Part shown: in pieces, positions 19,469 to 28,801 of the stretch
How the letters are laid out: each line of letters starts with the position of its first letter
Position numbering within the stretch: position 1 is the first letter of the stretch
Source: JAQUCI01 sp034932685
GTDB taxonomy: Bacteria > Bacillota_I > Bacilli_A > Erysipelotrichales > Erysipelotrichaceae
Length of the DNA stretch: 64,000 nucleotides
Direction: 5' to 3'
Assembly: GCA_034932685.1 (NCBI GenBank)
Contig: JAYFOM010000024.1
Span: 1 to 64,000, forward strand
Notes under the pieces: model-generated
Database searches by the model: none
The model's input: only the letters and a program-made list of their open reading frames with translations
Told to the model about the DNA's origin: nothing
Made by a program: the position numbers and the translations under genes

Positions 19469-19870
19469 ATGAAATTAATGAGTAAAGTAAAAGATTTGAT
19501 CGCTCCAGAAGTAGAAGATGATGAGTATGTTGTATTAAGTGAAGAAGAATCCAAAGCGATCAGTGATTATGAATCACCTAAAAATAAAGGCGTTTCAAAA
19601 TTAAGTGGTGCTGTTAAAATGGTATTATTTGAGCCACGTACATTTGAAGAAGCTGAAGATATAGCCGTACATTTAAAGAAGGCAAGTGCTGCGGTGGTAA
19701 ATCTTCATCGCTTACCGCGTGAGTATTCACAACGTACAATTGATTTTTTAACAGGAGTAGTTTTTGCGCTTGATGGGAGTATTCAAAAGATTGGCACTAA
19801 TGTAATTTTATGTGCACCTAAATCGATTCCAGTTGATGGTTCAATCAATATTGAGGATGTTGGGGAATAA
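19469..19870 (+). CDS. sepF: Cell division protein SepF
   Basis: SepF bundles FtsZ filaments and tethers them to the membrane. The 133-residue protein begins with a short amphipathic helix (MKLMSKVKDLI), the membrane anchor, then an acidic linker. The SepF core is at about 50-130 (VVLFEPRTFEEAEDIAVHL, AAVVNLHRLP, QRTIDFLTGVVFALDG). I took the ATG at 19469, with AGGAGG upstream. A start at 19448 would add residues that overlap the ribosome site. It heads the sepF-ylmH-divIVA cluster and overlaps ylmH by 14 nt. Confidence 0.95.
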   Translation: MKLMSKVKDLIAPEVEDDEYVVLSEEESKAISDYESPKNKGVSKLSGAVKMVLFEPRTFEEAEDIAVHLKKASAAVVNLHRLPREYSQRTIDFLTGVVFALDGSIQKIGTNVILCAPKSIPVDGSINIEDVGE

Positions 19871-20600
19871 TAATATTGAACAAGATTTAAAGGCACTTTT
19901 AAAAAGAGTCGATGAATATATTGCACAAAACACCAAGTATGATAGAACGATCTATTCAACTTTTTTAACGCCATATCAAATTGCAGCGATAACAACTTAT
20001 TATAATGATCATACAAACTTTCGCTTTGAAGGTGGTTATCCTGAAGCGACAATGAAACGTTTGATCATTGGAGATAGTAATAATACTAAAATTGTTTGTT
20101 TATCATGTATCATCAATAACAATTACATAAAATTGACTCATCGCGATGTTTTTGGGGCGTTGATGAATCTTGGTATTAGAAAAGAACAATTTGGTGATGT
20201 TATCGTTGATGATAAACAAGTGTTCATCTTTGTTGATGAAGATATTGCGCCTTTTGTGATTGATAACCTAGTGAAAATCAATAAGTTAAATGTTTGTTTC
20301 TCATATTATGAAGCAACACTATCAAATATGATCAAACTGAAGGTTTTTCAAAAGACGATCACATCAATGCGCCTTGATAGTATAGTGAGCGCTTTGATCA
20401 ATGTATCACGTACTAAAGCACAATCTTTAATTGATGATAAAATGGTTTTTGTCAATTATAAGTTGCTTGAAGAAAAGAGTTATTTGTGTAATAATGATGA
20501 TACGATTTCTGTAAGAGGATATGGGCGCTATGTCATTATGGAAGTGGTTAAAACAACTAAGAAACAGCGCCTTTTGCTTAGATTAGGTAAGTATGAGTAA
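19857..20600 (+). CDS. ylmH: YlmH-type S4-domain RNA-binding protein
   Basis: YlmH is an S4-domain protein encoded in the division cluster of Bacilli. Relatives bind stalled or dissociated ribosomal subunits and take part in quality control. The 247-residue protein has an N-terminal domain (about 1-160, FLTPYQIAAITTYYND) and the S4 domain near the C-terminus (MRLDSIVSALINVSRTKAQSLI and VNYKLLEEKS, about 178-225). The start is uncertain. I chose the ATG at 19857, which overlaps the end of sepF, and its ribosome site is poor, so translational coupling is likely. An ATG at 19812 is also in frame. Confidence 0.9.
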   Translation: MLGNNNIEQDLKALLKRVDEYIAQNTKYDRTIYSTFLTPYQIAAITTYYNDHTNFRFEGGYPEATMKRLIIGDSNNTKIVCLSCIINNNYIKLTHRDVFGALMNLGIRKEQFGDVIVDDKQVFIFVDEDIAPFVIDNLVKINKLNVCFSYYEATLSNMIKLKVFQKTITSMRLDSIVSALINVSRTKAQSLIDDKMVFVNYKLLEEKSYLCNNDDTISVRGYGRYVIMEVVKTTKKQRLLLRLGKYE

Positions 20601-20612
20601 AGGGGAAGATCA

Positions 20613-21074
20613 ATGAACGATAATAAAAAGTTCTCAATCATGAAGAATGGTTACAATCGTTATGAAGTTGATGAAGAGTTAAAACAACTCAATGATTCCC
20701 TTGTGGATGCTCATGTTCAAGTTGATCGTTATCAAAAATTGGCTGAACAGGCCAATGAACAGTTAGCTATCATAAAAGATCGCTATCAGGTTTTGATCAA
20801 AGAGTTATCGATCAGAGAAAAAGCAGCAGATGATATTGCACGTATTGCATTACGTGAAGCTAATGATATTATCAGTGCTGCTCAAAACAACGCTGATTCA
20901 ATCGTGCTTGAAGCACTTACTACTGCACGTTTGTTATTGATTGATCTTGCTCGTATTGCTGAAGATGCTAATGAGGTCAAGGAAGACATGCAAGAACGTT
21001 TAAGTGCTTTACAGAAAACCCTTGATGAGTTTGAGATATTTGAACCTATCGATCCGCGTTTGTTAAATAAGTAA
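20613..21074 (+). CDS. divIVA: DivIVA-like cell division/polarity protein
   Basis: DivIVA binds curved membrane at division sites. The 153-residue protein starts with FSIMKNGYNRYEVDEELKQL (about 7-26), the conserved N-terminal membrane-binding motif. Two coiled-coil stretches follow (about 27-70 and 75-140). It is shorter than Bacillus DivIVA and lacks a long tail. AAAGGGGAAG precedes the ATG. It sits between ylmH and the ileS T-box leader, the same order as in Bacilli. Confidence 0.9.
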   Translation: MNDNKKFSIMKNGYNRYEVDEELKQLNDSLVDAHVQVDRYQKLAEQANEQLAIIKDRYQVLIKELSIREKAADDIARIALREANDIISAAQNNADSIVLEALTTARLLLIDLARIAEDANEVKEDMQERLSALQKTLDEFEIFEPIDPRLLNK

Positions 21075-21075
21075 G

Positions 21076-21287
21076 ACTAAAAATAAGACACGATCTTGAA
21101 AGTAAAGTCACAGCGAGCCTGATTTGATGAGAGCAGGTATGTTAATTTCAATGATTATCCCTTATTTGTCACTGAGATGAATTAAGTAGTTTCAGTCGTA
21201 TGCCGCGTTAAGGTAGTAAAGTTGTATGCTTAAGCATAAACTAAGGTGGTACCGCGTTATTACGTCCTTAGAGGGACGTTTTTTTTA
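21076..21287 (+). promoter_or_regulatory. T-box leader, isoleucine specifier ATC
   Basis: TTGAAA pairs with TTTCAA (about 21095 and 21147) to form the upper stem I. It is followed by ATGATT-ATC, which puts the specifier at 21157-21159. The same ATGATT context precedes the specifier in the hisS leader. The base helix is AAATAAG with CTTATTT. The T-box AAGGTGGTACCGCG is at about 21243-21256. ACGTCC and GGACGT (21262-21279) plus eight Ts form the terminator. I see no clear promoter between divIVA and this leader, so read-through from the cluster is likely. Confidence 0.92.
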
Positions 21288-21303
21288 TGAAGGGGAGATT
21301 TAT

Positions 21304-24036
21304 ATGGACTACAAAGATACATTATTAATGCCAAAGACTGATTTTGAGATGCGTGGCAATCTAGCGGCAAAAGAGCCTACAATTCAAGCTAAATGGGAAG
21401 CGCTTGATCTTTATCATGCTCTTTTAAACCAACACAAAGATGACAAGTATTTTATCTTACATGATGGGCCACCATACGCTAATGGTAATCTTCATGCTGG
21501 AACGGCGATGAATCGCATCATCAAAGATTTTATAGTTAAAAGTCATGCGATGAACAATTTGCATACACCATTTATCCCAGGTTGGGATACGCATGGTTTG
21601 CCTATTGAAAATGCTATCCAAAAACTAGGTGTAAACCGCAAAACCATGACAGCAGCTGCCTTTAGGGAAAAATGTGAAGAGTATGCCTTAGCACAAATTG
21701 AAATACAAAAAAGCACAATGAAAAGACTTGGTACTATCGCTGATTTTGATCAGCCTTACATAACCATGCAGAAAGATTATGAAGCTGATCAAATAAGGTC
21801 GTTTGCGAAAATGGCTTTATCAGGACTAATTTATCAAGGTTTAAAACCAATATATTGGTCACCAGCTCGTGAAAGTGCTTTAGCTGAAGCGGAGATCGTA
21901 TATTTCGATAAAAAAGATCCAACTATTTATGTAGTATTTGATGTCGCTGATGGCAAAGGCATTTTAACCGATGAACGCTTTGTGATCTGGACAACGACAC
22001 CATGGACCATTCCTGCTAACTTAGCGATTTGTTTAAATCCCGATTTTGAATATGCAGTTGTTGCGACAACCAAAGGAAAGCTGATCATGTTAGCGAATAA
22101 AGTTGAATCTTTATTAACTAAGTTTGATCTAAAAGGTGAAGTGATCAAGCGTTATAAAGGGAAGGAGCTTGAGCTTATAACCACGACTCATCCACTATAT
22201 CCTGAAAAAACTTCACTCATCATTCTTGGTGACCATGTTACTGATGAAGATGGAACGGGTTGTGTTCATACGGCACCAGGTCATGGAGCTGATGACTTTT
22301 ATGTAGGATTGAAGTACGGCTTAAGTGCATATTGCCCAGTAGATGAAAAGGGCTGTATGACAAGTGATGCGGGAGACTTTTTAGTAGGTCAATTTGTGGA
22401 AGATGCTAATAAGACCATTACACAAAAATTGGATGAATTAAACGCATTATTAAAATTAGAGTGGATCACTCATAGTTATCCACATGATGAAAGAATGAAA
22501 AAGCCAGTTATTTATCGTGCAACAGTTCAATGGTTTGCCTCAATTGAGAAAATTCGAGCCAAGATTTTAGATCAGATCAAGGCCGTTAATTGGGAAAATG
22601 AATGGGGAGAAGTTCGACTTTTCAATATGATCAAAGATCGGGGTGATTGGTGTATATCAAGACAAAGACTATGGGGTGTACCAATTCCGATCATTTATAC
22701 TGAAGATGATAGTCCAATCATGGAAAAAGAAGTATTTGATCACATTGCAGGATTATTTGAACAATATGGTAGCAATGTTTGGTTTGAAAAAGAAGCTAGT
22801 GAGTTACTGCCACCAGGTTATAAAAACGCTCAAAGTCCAAATAACATCTATCGTAAAGAAAACGATATCATGGATGTTTGGTTTGATTCAGGATCATCAC
22901 ATAACATCTTGCAATCAAGAGGTTTACCATATCCAGCTGATTTGTATTTTGAAGGTAGTGATCAGTATCGTGGTTGGTTTAATTCATCATTGATCGTCGC
23001 CACTGCTACTAATGATCAAGCACCGTATCGCAGTGTACTATCACATGGTTATGTTTGTGATGATAAAGGCGAAAAGATGAGCAAGTCAGTTGGTAATGTT
23101 GTTGACCCACTTGATGTAATCAAAGTCTATGGGGCAGATATTTTACGTTTATGGGCTAGTACAATCGACTATAAACAAGATGTTAGGATTGGTAATGACA
23201 TCTTGAAACAGGTAAGTGAACAGTATCGTAAAATTCGTAACACCTTTAGATTTATGTTAGGACATATTGCGCCAGAGTACTTTGATCATGAAAAAGACTA
23301 TGTAAAGTACCAAGATCGTGAAATGATCGATAAATATATTACAATACTTTTAAATGATGTAAATGCCAAATGTATCAAAGCCTATATGAGTTATAACTAT
23401 CTTGAGGTTAGTTCTACATTAACTAATTTTATGACCAATGAATTAAGCTCATTCTATTTGGATTACATTAAGGATATTGTTTACATTGAATTAAAGAGCG
23501 CTAAAAGAAGAAAACAAGTTCAATCAGTTTTATATGATTTAGTAGAATGTTTAGTTCGCTTATGGGCACCAATCTTATCTTTTACAACAGAAGAAGTATA
23601 TCAATATTATGGTCATAAACCTGTTGATTCAGTTCATCTATTATCATTTATGCCAAATGTTATTTATGATAATGCGCAACGGTTAAAGGATGATTTTAAT
23701 AAGCTTTTATTAATAAGAGATGATGTTAACAAAGCAATTGAACTTAAACGCAACGAAAAAGTCATTGGTAAGTCACTAGAAGCTGATGTAAGTATCAATA
23801 TCAGTGATGAAGAAAAACGTTTAGTTACAACATTGTTAGATGGTAAGCTTGAACAGTTCTTTATTGTAAGTAAAGCGCAGATTGTTGAAGATGATGATCT
23901 TGAAATGTTTGAAGTTGCTAAGATAAAAATTAAAAAAGCTGAAGGAGTTGTTTGCCCAAGATGTTGGAATATCAGTAATGAAGCTGATGATAACATGTTG
24001 TGTCCACGTTGTCATGATATTGTAAAACAACTATAA
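21304..24036 (+). CDS. ileS: Isoleucyl-tRNA synthetase
   Basis: This class Ia synthetase charges tRNA-Ile and edits valine. The 910-residue protein has the N-terminal GPPYANGNLHAGTAMNR segment, so the HIGH signature reads HAGT at 64-67. The editing domain carries WTTTPWTIPANLAICLNP. The catalytic core has DVWFDSGSSH, and KMSKS is at about 591-595. The C-terminal zinc finger is complete: CPRCW then CPRC, the bacterial IleRS1 layout. The start at 21304 has GGGGAG upstream. A longer frame from 21226 would lie in the T-box leader. Confidence 0.97.
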   Translation: MDYKDTLLMPKTDFEMRGNLAAKEPTIQAKWEALDLYHALLNQHKDDKYFILHDGPPYANGNLHAGTAMNRIIKDFIVKSHAMNNLHTPFIPGWDTHGLPIENAIQKLGVNRKTMTAAAFREKCEEYALAQIEIQKSTMKRLGTIADFDQPYITMQKDYEADQIRSFAKMALSGLIYQGLKPIYWSPARESALAEAEIVYFDKKDPTIYVVFDVADGKGILTDERFVIWTTTPWTIPANLAICLNPDFEYAVVATTKGKLIMLANKVESLLTKFDLKGEVIKRYKGKELELITTTHPLYPEKTSLIILGDHVTDEDGTGCVHTAPGHGADDFYVGLKYGLSAYCPVDEKGCMTSDAGDFLVGQFVEDANKTITQKLDELNALLKLEWITHSYPHDERMKKPVIYRATVQWFASIEKIRAKILDQIKAVNWENEWGEVRLFNMIKDRGDWCISRQRLWGVPIPIIYTEDDSPIMEKEVFDHIAGLFEQYGSNVWFEKEASELLPPGYKNAQSPNNIYRKENDIMDVWFDSGSSHNILQSRGLPYPADLYFEGSDQYRGWFNSSLIVATATNDQAPYRSVLSHGYVCDDKGEKMSKSVGNVVDPLDVIKVYGADILRLWASTIDYKQDVRIGNDILKQVSEQYRKIRNTFRFMLGHIAPEYFDHEKDYVKYQDREMIDKYITILLNDVNAKCIKAYMSYNYLEVSSTLTNFMTNELSSFYLDYIKDIVYIELKSAKRRKQVQSVLYDLVECLVRLWAPILSFTTEEVYQYYGHKPVDSVHLLSFMPNVIYDNAQRLKDDFNKLLLIRDDVNKAIELKRNEKVIGKSLEADVSINISDEEKRLVTTLLDGKLEQFFIVSKAQIVEDDDLEMFEVAKIKIKKAEGVVCPRCWNISNEADDNMLCPRCHDIVKQL

Positions 24037-24058
24037 ACAGTAAAATATTATTTAAAGG

Positions 24059-24096
24059 ACTCCTTTTACTAGTTAAATTGATAAAAGGAGTTTTTT
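24059..24096 (+). terminator. Terminator after ileS
   Basis: ACTCCTTTTA and TAAAAGGAGT form a 10-bp stem with a 13-nt loop, followed by TTTTT. Confidence 0.85.
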
Positions 24097-24120
24097 GATG
24101 ATGATAAATGAATATTAGAT

Positions 24121-24129
24121 TGTTATAAT
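24121..24129 (+). promoter_or_regulatory. Extended -10 promoter element of the SpoU methyltransferase gene
   Basis: TGTTATAAT is an extended -10, 16 nt before the start codon. No -35 at suitable spacing is seen, so it may be a short-leader transcript. Confidence 0.45.
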
Positions 24130-24145
24130 GAATAAGAGGTAAACC

Positions 24146-24910
24146 ATGACCATAAAATCAGTTCAAAACGAATACATTAAGAGTTTGGCTAAATTAAACC
24201 AAAAGAAATATCGTGATCAAACAAAGACATTTATTGTTGAAGGTGAACATTTGGTCAATGAGGCAAAAGCTGCTGGTTTAATAAAGCAGATAATCATACG
24301 CGAGAATAGTAAGTTGCATTTAGATGATGCTATTTTTGTCAGTGATGAAGTAATGAATAAAATTTCTAGCAATGTTTCGCTTAATGAGATAGTGGCTCTT
24401 TGTAATTACCAAACTTTCAGTTTAAATTTAAGAAGTAAAGTTGTGATCCTTGATGAAATTCAAGATCCAGGTAATATTGGCACAATCATAAGAACAGCAT
24501 TAGCGTTTGGTTTTAAAGATATCATACTATCAAAAAACAGTGTAGATATATATAATGAAAAACTGATCAAAGCATCACAGGGAGCAATCTTTAAAGTTAA
24601 TATCGTTGTGACTGATATCATTGATATCATCAAGAGTTTACAAGCAGATAATTATAAAGTGTATGGTACCGCAATTGTGAAGGCATTAAATCTTGGTCAG
24701 TTCAAACAAACAGATAAACTAGCTTTGATCTTCGGTAATGAGGGTAAGGGGATAAAGCCAGAAGTGTTAGAGCTAACTGATGCTAATATCTATATTCCGA
24801 TTCAGGAATTTGATTCTTTAAATGTTGCTGTTGCTGCTGGTATTTGTCTTAATCACTTCAGTGTTATAGATACTAATATTCATCATGAAAACACAAAAGT
24901 GAAACAATAG
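24146..24910 (+). CDS. SpoU/TrmH-family RNA 2'-O-methyltransferase
   Basis: The protein methylates ribose 2'-OH in rRNA or tRNA using S-adenosylmethionine. The 254-residue protein has an N-terminal substrate-binding domain (about 1-90, IKSVQNEYIKSLAKL) and the trefoil-knot catalytic domain. The three SpoU motifs are LDEIQDPGNIGTIIRTALAFG (about 109-129), LIFGNEGKGI and IPIQEFDSLNVAVAAGICL. It is of the YsgA/RlmB type, and such a gene lies upstream of pheST in Bacilli as it does here. The target nucleotide is not predictable. Confidence 0.93.
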   Translation: MTIKSVQNEYIKSLAKLNQKKYRDQTKTFIVEGEHLVNEAKAAGLIKQIIIRENSKLHLDDAIFVSDEVMNKISSNVSLNEIVALCNYQTFSLNLRSKVVILDEIQDPGNIGTIIRTALAFGFKDIILSKNSVDIYNEKLIKASQGAIFKVNIVVTDIIDIIKSLQADNYKVYGTAIVKALNLGQFKQTDKLALIFGNEGKGIKPEVLELTDANIYIPIQEFDSLNVAVAAGICLNHFSVIDTNIHHENTKVKQ

Positions 24911-25034
24911 ATAATAAGTGATAAACAAAAATCGCTTTAAATCACTCGACTAATAGAATTAAACACGATAATTTTCAAGAAACGAAATATTTCTAGTAAA
25001 CGATTATCTTAATCTAACCATTTAATGTTAAAGA

Positions 25035-25063
25035 TTGAATAATATTATAATGACTGTTATAAT
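25035..25063 (+). promoter_or_regulatory. SigA-type promoter of pheST
   Basis: TTGAAT (25035-25040) and TATAAT (25058-25063) have a 17-bp spacer, and the -10 is also extended (TGTTATAAT). A second TATAAT lies at 25046-25051. The 120 bp between the preceding gene and this promoter hold only AT-rich DNA with no feature I can name. Confidence 0.7.
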
Positions 25064-25069
25064 GACATC

Positions 25070-25275
25070 AACAATACGATGATCAAGATTAGTAATCAGG
25101 CTAATACTGTAAGAGAGAAGTGATATAGCTGAGAATCACTTTCAGAATAAACTGATGAATTCACTTGGGAGTGGGATTAATCATCCCCGCTGCTGGCGTT
25201 AAAAGTTAAAGATGTGCTTTTTAAGCAAATCAGGATGGTACCGCGCTTGTTCGTTCCTGGACAACGCGTTTTTAT
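25070..25275 (+). promoter_or_regulatory. T-box leader, phenylalanine specifier TTC
   Basis: The stem I base AAGT (25119 region) pairs with ACTT just after the specifier. The context is GATGAA-TTC-ACTT with TTC at 25160-25162. Downstream are the T-box AGGATGGTACCGCG (about 25232-25245) and a terminator in which TTGTTC pairs with GGACAA and CGCG with CGCG, followed by five Ts. The codon matches pheS and pheT directly downstream. Confidence 0.93.
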
Positions 25276-25288
25276 TTGGGAGGAAAAA

Positions 25289-26323
25289 ATGATTGATTGG
25301 CAAATAGTTAAAGAAGAAGGATTAACAAAGATTGAAAATGCTACAACAGTAGCAATGATCGAGCAGGTTAAAATTGAACTGTTAGGTAAAAAAGGCTTAG
25401 TACAAGGTTTTATGAGTCAAATGAAAGATCTTAACAATGAAGAAAGACCATTGTTTGGGAAAGAAGTAAATGAACTAAAACAGTATTTTGAAGTTGCTCT
25501 ATTTCAAAAGGCGCAAGCATTAAAACTACAGGAAATGAATCAATCGATGGCAAAACAAAAGATTGATATAACCCTTGCTGGTGATAAAGCAAATTTTGGA
25601 CAACTTCATCCTTTGACGATAGTACAAAGAGAAATTGAAACTATCTTTATGCAAATGGGCTATCAGGTAGTAGAGGGACCTGAAGTTGAGTATGATCTAT
25701 ATAATTTCGCAAGAGCTAATATTCCCATGAATCATCCAGCGCGAGATATGCAAGATACCTTTTACATTGATGTTAATCGCTTGCTTAGAACGCATACAAC
25801 AGCGATACAAACAAGAGTATTAGAAGCCAAATGCGAACAATTACCAATCAAGGTTATTTGCCCTGGTAAAACATATCGTCGTGATGATGATGATGCAACT
25901 CATAGTCACCAGTTTATTCAAATTGAAGGATTGGTTGTTGGGGAAAACATCACTTTAGGAGATCTAAAAGGAACGCTTGAACTAATGGTCAAGAAGTTGT
26001 TTGGCGAAAGTCGGACAATTAGATTAAGACCTAGTTACTTTCAGTTTACTGAACCATCAGTAGAAGTCGATGTGTCGTGTTTTAACTGTAATGGCAAAGG
26101 TTGTCATATCTGTAAAAAGACGGGGTGGATAGAGATATTAGGTTCAGGTATGGTTCATCCACAAGTACTTGAAATGGCACATATTGATAGTAATAAATAT
26201 AGTGGATTCGCTTTTGGTATGGGAATAGAACGAGTAGCGATGTTAAAGTATGGTATTGATGATATTAGGAATTTTTATTTAAATGATCAACGCTTTTTGA
26301 AAGACTACACCAGGTTTGAGTAG
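25289..26323 (+). CDS. pheS: Phenylalanyl-tRNA synthetase alpha subunit
   Basis: This is the catalytic subunit of the alpha2-beta2 class II enzyme that charges tRNA-Phe. The 344-residue protein has an N-terminal coiled coil (about 1-85) and the class II core. Motifs include HPLTIVQREIETIFMQMGY, THTTAIQTRVL, TYRRDDDDATHSHQFIQIEG and GFAFGMGIERVAMLKYG. An internal zinc-type knuckle CFNCNGKGCHIC is present, as in many bacterial PheS proteins. The start at 25289 has GGGAGG 6 nt upstream. The frame extends back into the T-box leader but is not coding there. Confidence 0.97.
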   Translation: MIDWQIVKEEGLTKIENATTVAMIEQVKIELLGKKGLVQGFMSQMKDLNNEERPLFGKEVNELKQYFEVALFQKAQALKLQEMNQSMAKQKIDITLAGDKANFGQLHPLTIVQREIETIFMQMGYQVVEGPEVEYDLYNFARANIPMNHPARDMQDTFYIDVNRLLRTHTTAIQTRVLEAKCEQLPIKVICPGKTYRRDDDDATHSHQFIQIEGLVVGENITLGDLKGTLELMVKKLFGESRTIRLRPSYFQFTEPSVEVDVSCFNCNGKGCHICKKTGWIEILGSGMVHPQVLEMAHIDSNKYSGFAFGMGIERVAMLKYGIDDIRNFYLNDQRFLKDYTRFE

Positions 26324-26332
26324 GAGAATGAT

Positions 26333-28729
26333 ATGAAAGTTAGCTATAATTGGATAAAACAATATGTGGATCTCACAGATATCACCCCAGAGTATTTAGC
26401 AGACAAATTAACTAATGCTGGTTTGGAAGTTGAAGAGGTCAAACGTTTAGCTTTTGGAACCAATCTTGTTGTTGGTAGTGTTTTAGAATGTACTCCGCAT
26501 CCTGATAGTGATCATTTACATGTTTGTATGGTTGATATCAAAGATGAAACATTACAGATTGTTTGTGGAGCACCAAATGTAAAAGCAGGTCAAAAGGTAA
26601 TTGTGGCGAAAGTTGATGCTGTATTGCCTGAAATAACGATCAAAGAAGGACTGATCAGAGGTGTTAAATCACAAGGAATGATCTGTTCGTTATCTGAGTT
26701 AGGTGTTGATAAGAAACTACTTAATGAACAACAACTAAGTGGTATTGAAGTCTTACCTGATATCGCTGTAGTTGGTGATAATAATCCATTATCATACATT
26801 GGTTTGGATGATGTATTGATTGATATCAGTTTAACCCCTAATCGTGCTGATTGTCAGGCGCTTTTTGCCTTAGCATATGAAATCAAGGCCATTTTAAAAC
26901 GAGAGACGACGCTACCTGATTATCATGACAAAAGCAAGGTTGGTAAACCAAGCGATTTACAAATTAAAGTGACAACACCAAAATGTCCACTTTTTATTGG
27001 TAAAATTATCAATAACTTGAAGATCAAACCATCACCACAATGGTTAAAAGATGCATTATTAAGTGTTGGAATAAAGTCAATCAATAATGTGGTTGATATC
27101 AGTAACTATGTTATGTTAGAGACAGGTCAACCATTACATTTCTATGATCTTAGTAAACTTAAAGAATTAAGCATTGGTGTAAGTGATAATATAAAGATGT
27201 CATATGAAGCACTTGATAATAATACCTATCATATTGAAAAAGGCGATCTTGTGATTGTTAATGGTGATGCTGTTATTGGTATTGCTGGAATCATGGGTGG
27301 ACAAGATAGTAAAATTGAAGATAATACAACGCAAATATTGATAGAAGCGGCTACTTTTGACTTAGCTAGTATTAGAAATACAGCTAGACGTTTGAATTTA
27401 ACTACAGAAGCCAGTATGCGTTTTCAAAAGGGGATAGATCCCTTAGCACCGCAAAAAGCTGTTGATCGGGCTGTTGAACTTTTGATTGCTTTAGCTGATG
27501 CTACTGATCTTGAAGCTAATGTCATTTATGGTGAGATTAACACTAAACCTTTTGAAATATCAATTTCAGTTAAGTTTATAAATGATTATCTAGCAACTAA
27601 CTTTAGTACGCAAGTTATCATGGATGTATTTACCGATTTAAGTTTGAAACCACAATTAGTGGATGATCAGATTACAGTATACATACCTTCATATCGTACA
27701 GATTTACGGTTAAAAGTTGATCTATGTGAAGAAGTCGTAAGACTATTAGGCTATGATAGTGTACCATCTACTCTTCCCGCCATTTATGAAGTAAGTGGCG
27801 CCTATGCGGATAACGCGCAACTACGTTATCAAATAAAAGATATGCTTAAAGTGAAGGGAATGGCTGAGATCATTACTTATTCACTGGTAAGTGCACGTCA
27901 TGTTGAACATGCTCTTTGGTACCAAAATAGTCCTGTTGTCCTTGCTAATCCATTAAGTGAAGATCGTAAATACTATCGTTGTTCATTGTTTAATAGTATG
28001 TTAGATACAATCGCTTATAATCAAGCTCGTTCTATTGATGAATTTATGTTCTTTGAAATAGCGGATATCTATGGTGAAAACCAAGAAAGAAAAGAACACT
28101 TGTGTATGGGCTTTAGTTCGTCAGTTACTATAAACAAGTGGAAACACGAAATTAAAACAATCGATTTCTATACTGTCAAGGGAATTATTTATGGTATTTT
28201 AAATCAGTTTGGCTTTGATGACAAACGAATTTCTGTTGTTGAAAACAATACTATGACGACCATATTCAACCCTTATCAAAGTGCTCTATTGTATTTAGAT
28301 AAGGAATGTTTAGGAGTATTTGGATGTATTCATCCTCAGTATAAAGATAAGTACGATATCAAAGATGTAATAATAGCTGAGTTAAATCTATCTGTTTTGT
28401 ATAATGCAAAAAGCAGTAGAATCAAGTTTAAGCCAATACCACGATATCCGATGATAAACTATGATCTTGCTATGATTGTCGATGAAAATACCAAAGCTGA
28501 GACAATGATAAGCGCAATCAAGAAAATTGGTGGTAAATTAGTTGTGGATGTTAGTGTTTTTGATGTTTACAAGGGTGATAAGCTTCCTGATGGTAAAAAA
28601 TCCATTGCATTTAGTATAATCTATCAAGCGATGGATAAGACCTTAAATGATGTTGATATTCAACCAATACAAGCAGAAATCTTAAATATGCTCAAAACAC
28701 AGTTTAAAGCGGTACTAAGAGATAGTTAA
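26333..28729 (+). CDS. pheT: Phenylalanyl-tRNA synthetase beta subunit
   Basis: This partner subunit carries editing and tRNA-binding functions. The 798-residue protein has the standard order: an EMAP-type tRNA-binding domain (about 40-150, GSVLECTPHPDSDHLHVCMVD and CGAPNVKAGQKVIVA), B3/B4 editing domain (about 215-385, NNVVDISNYVMLETGQPLH), B5 domain (about 400-475), a class II-like core, and the FDX-ACB anticodon-binding domain at the C-terminus (about 703-796, PIPRYPMINYDLAMIV). It follows pheS by 9 nt in the Phe T-box unit. Confidence 0.97.
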   Translation: MKVSYNWIKQYVDLTDITPEYLADKLTNAGLEVEEVKRLAFGTNLVVGSVLECTPHPDSDHLHVCMVDIKDETLQIVCGAPNVKAGQKVIVAKVDAVLPEITIKEGLIRGVKSQGMICSLSELGVDKKLLNEQQLSGIEVLPDIAVVGDNNPLSYIGLDDVLIDISLTPNRADCQALFALAYEIKAILKRETTLPDYHDKSKVGKPSDLQIKVTTPKCPLFIGKIINNLKIKPSPQWLKDALLSVGIKSINNVVDISNYVMLETGQPLHFYDLSKLKELSIGVSDNIKMSYEALDNNTYHIEKGDLVIVNGDAVIGIAGIMGGQDSKIEDNTTQILIEAATFDLASIRNTARRLNLTTEASMRFQKGIDPLAPQKAVDRAVELLIALADATDLEANVIYGEINTKPFEISISVKFINDYLATNFSTQVIMDVFTDLSLKPQLVDDQITVYIPSYRTDLRLKVDLCEEVVRLLGYDSVPSTLPAIYEVSGAYADNAQLRYQIKDMLKVKGMAEIITYSLVSARHVEHALWYQNSPVVLANPLSEDRKYYRCSLFNSMLDTIAYNQARSIDEFMFFEIADIYGENQERKEHLCMGFSSSVTINKWKHEIKTIDFYTVKGIIYGILNQFGFDDKRISVVENNTMTTIFNPYQSALLYLDKECLGVFGCIHPQYKDKYDIKDVIIAELNLSVLYNAKSSRIKFKPIPRYPMINYDLAMIVDENTKAETMISAIKKIGGKLVVDVSVFDVYKGDKLPDGKKSIAFSIIYQAMDKTLNDVDIQPIQAEILNMLKTQFKAVLRDS

Positions 28730-28755
28730 ACAAGGATTTTGTCCTTGTTTTTTTT
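28729..28755 (+). terminator. Terminator after pheT
   Basis: AACAAGGA and TCCTTGTT form an 8-bp stem with a TTTTG loop, followed by a run of Ts. Confidence 0.88.
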
Positions 28756-28801
28756 AGCTAATAGTGATTAAATAAAAGTTGTTTAAAAAGGTGGTATAAA
28801 T

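Noticed and set aside
24915..24950. GTGAT...ATCAC as a third copy of the redox palindrome
   Set aside because: The arms are more than 20 nt apart and the gap is not conserved, so it does not match GTGAT-N3-ATCAC.
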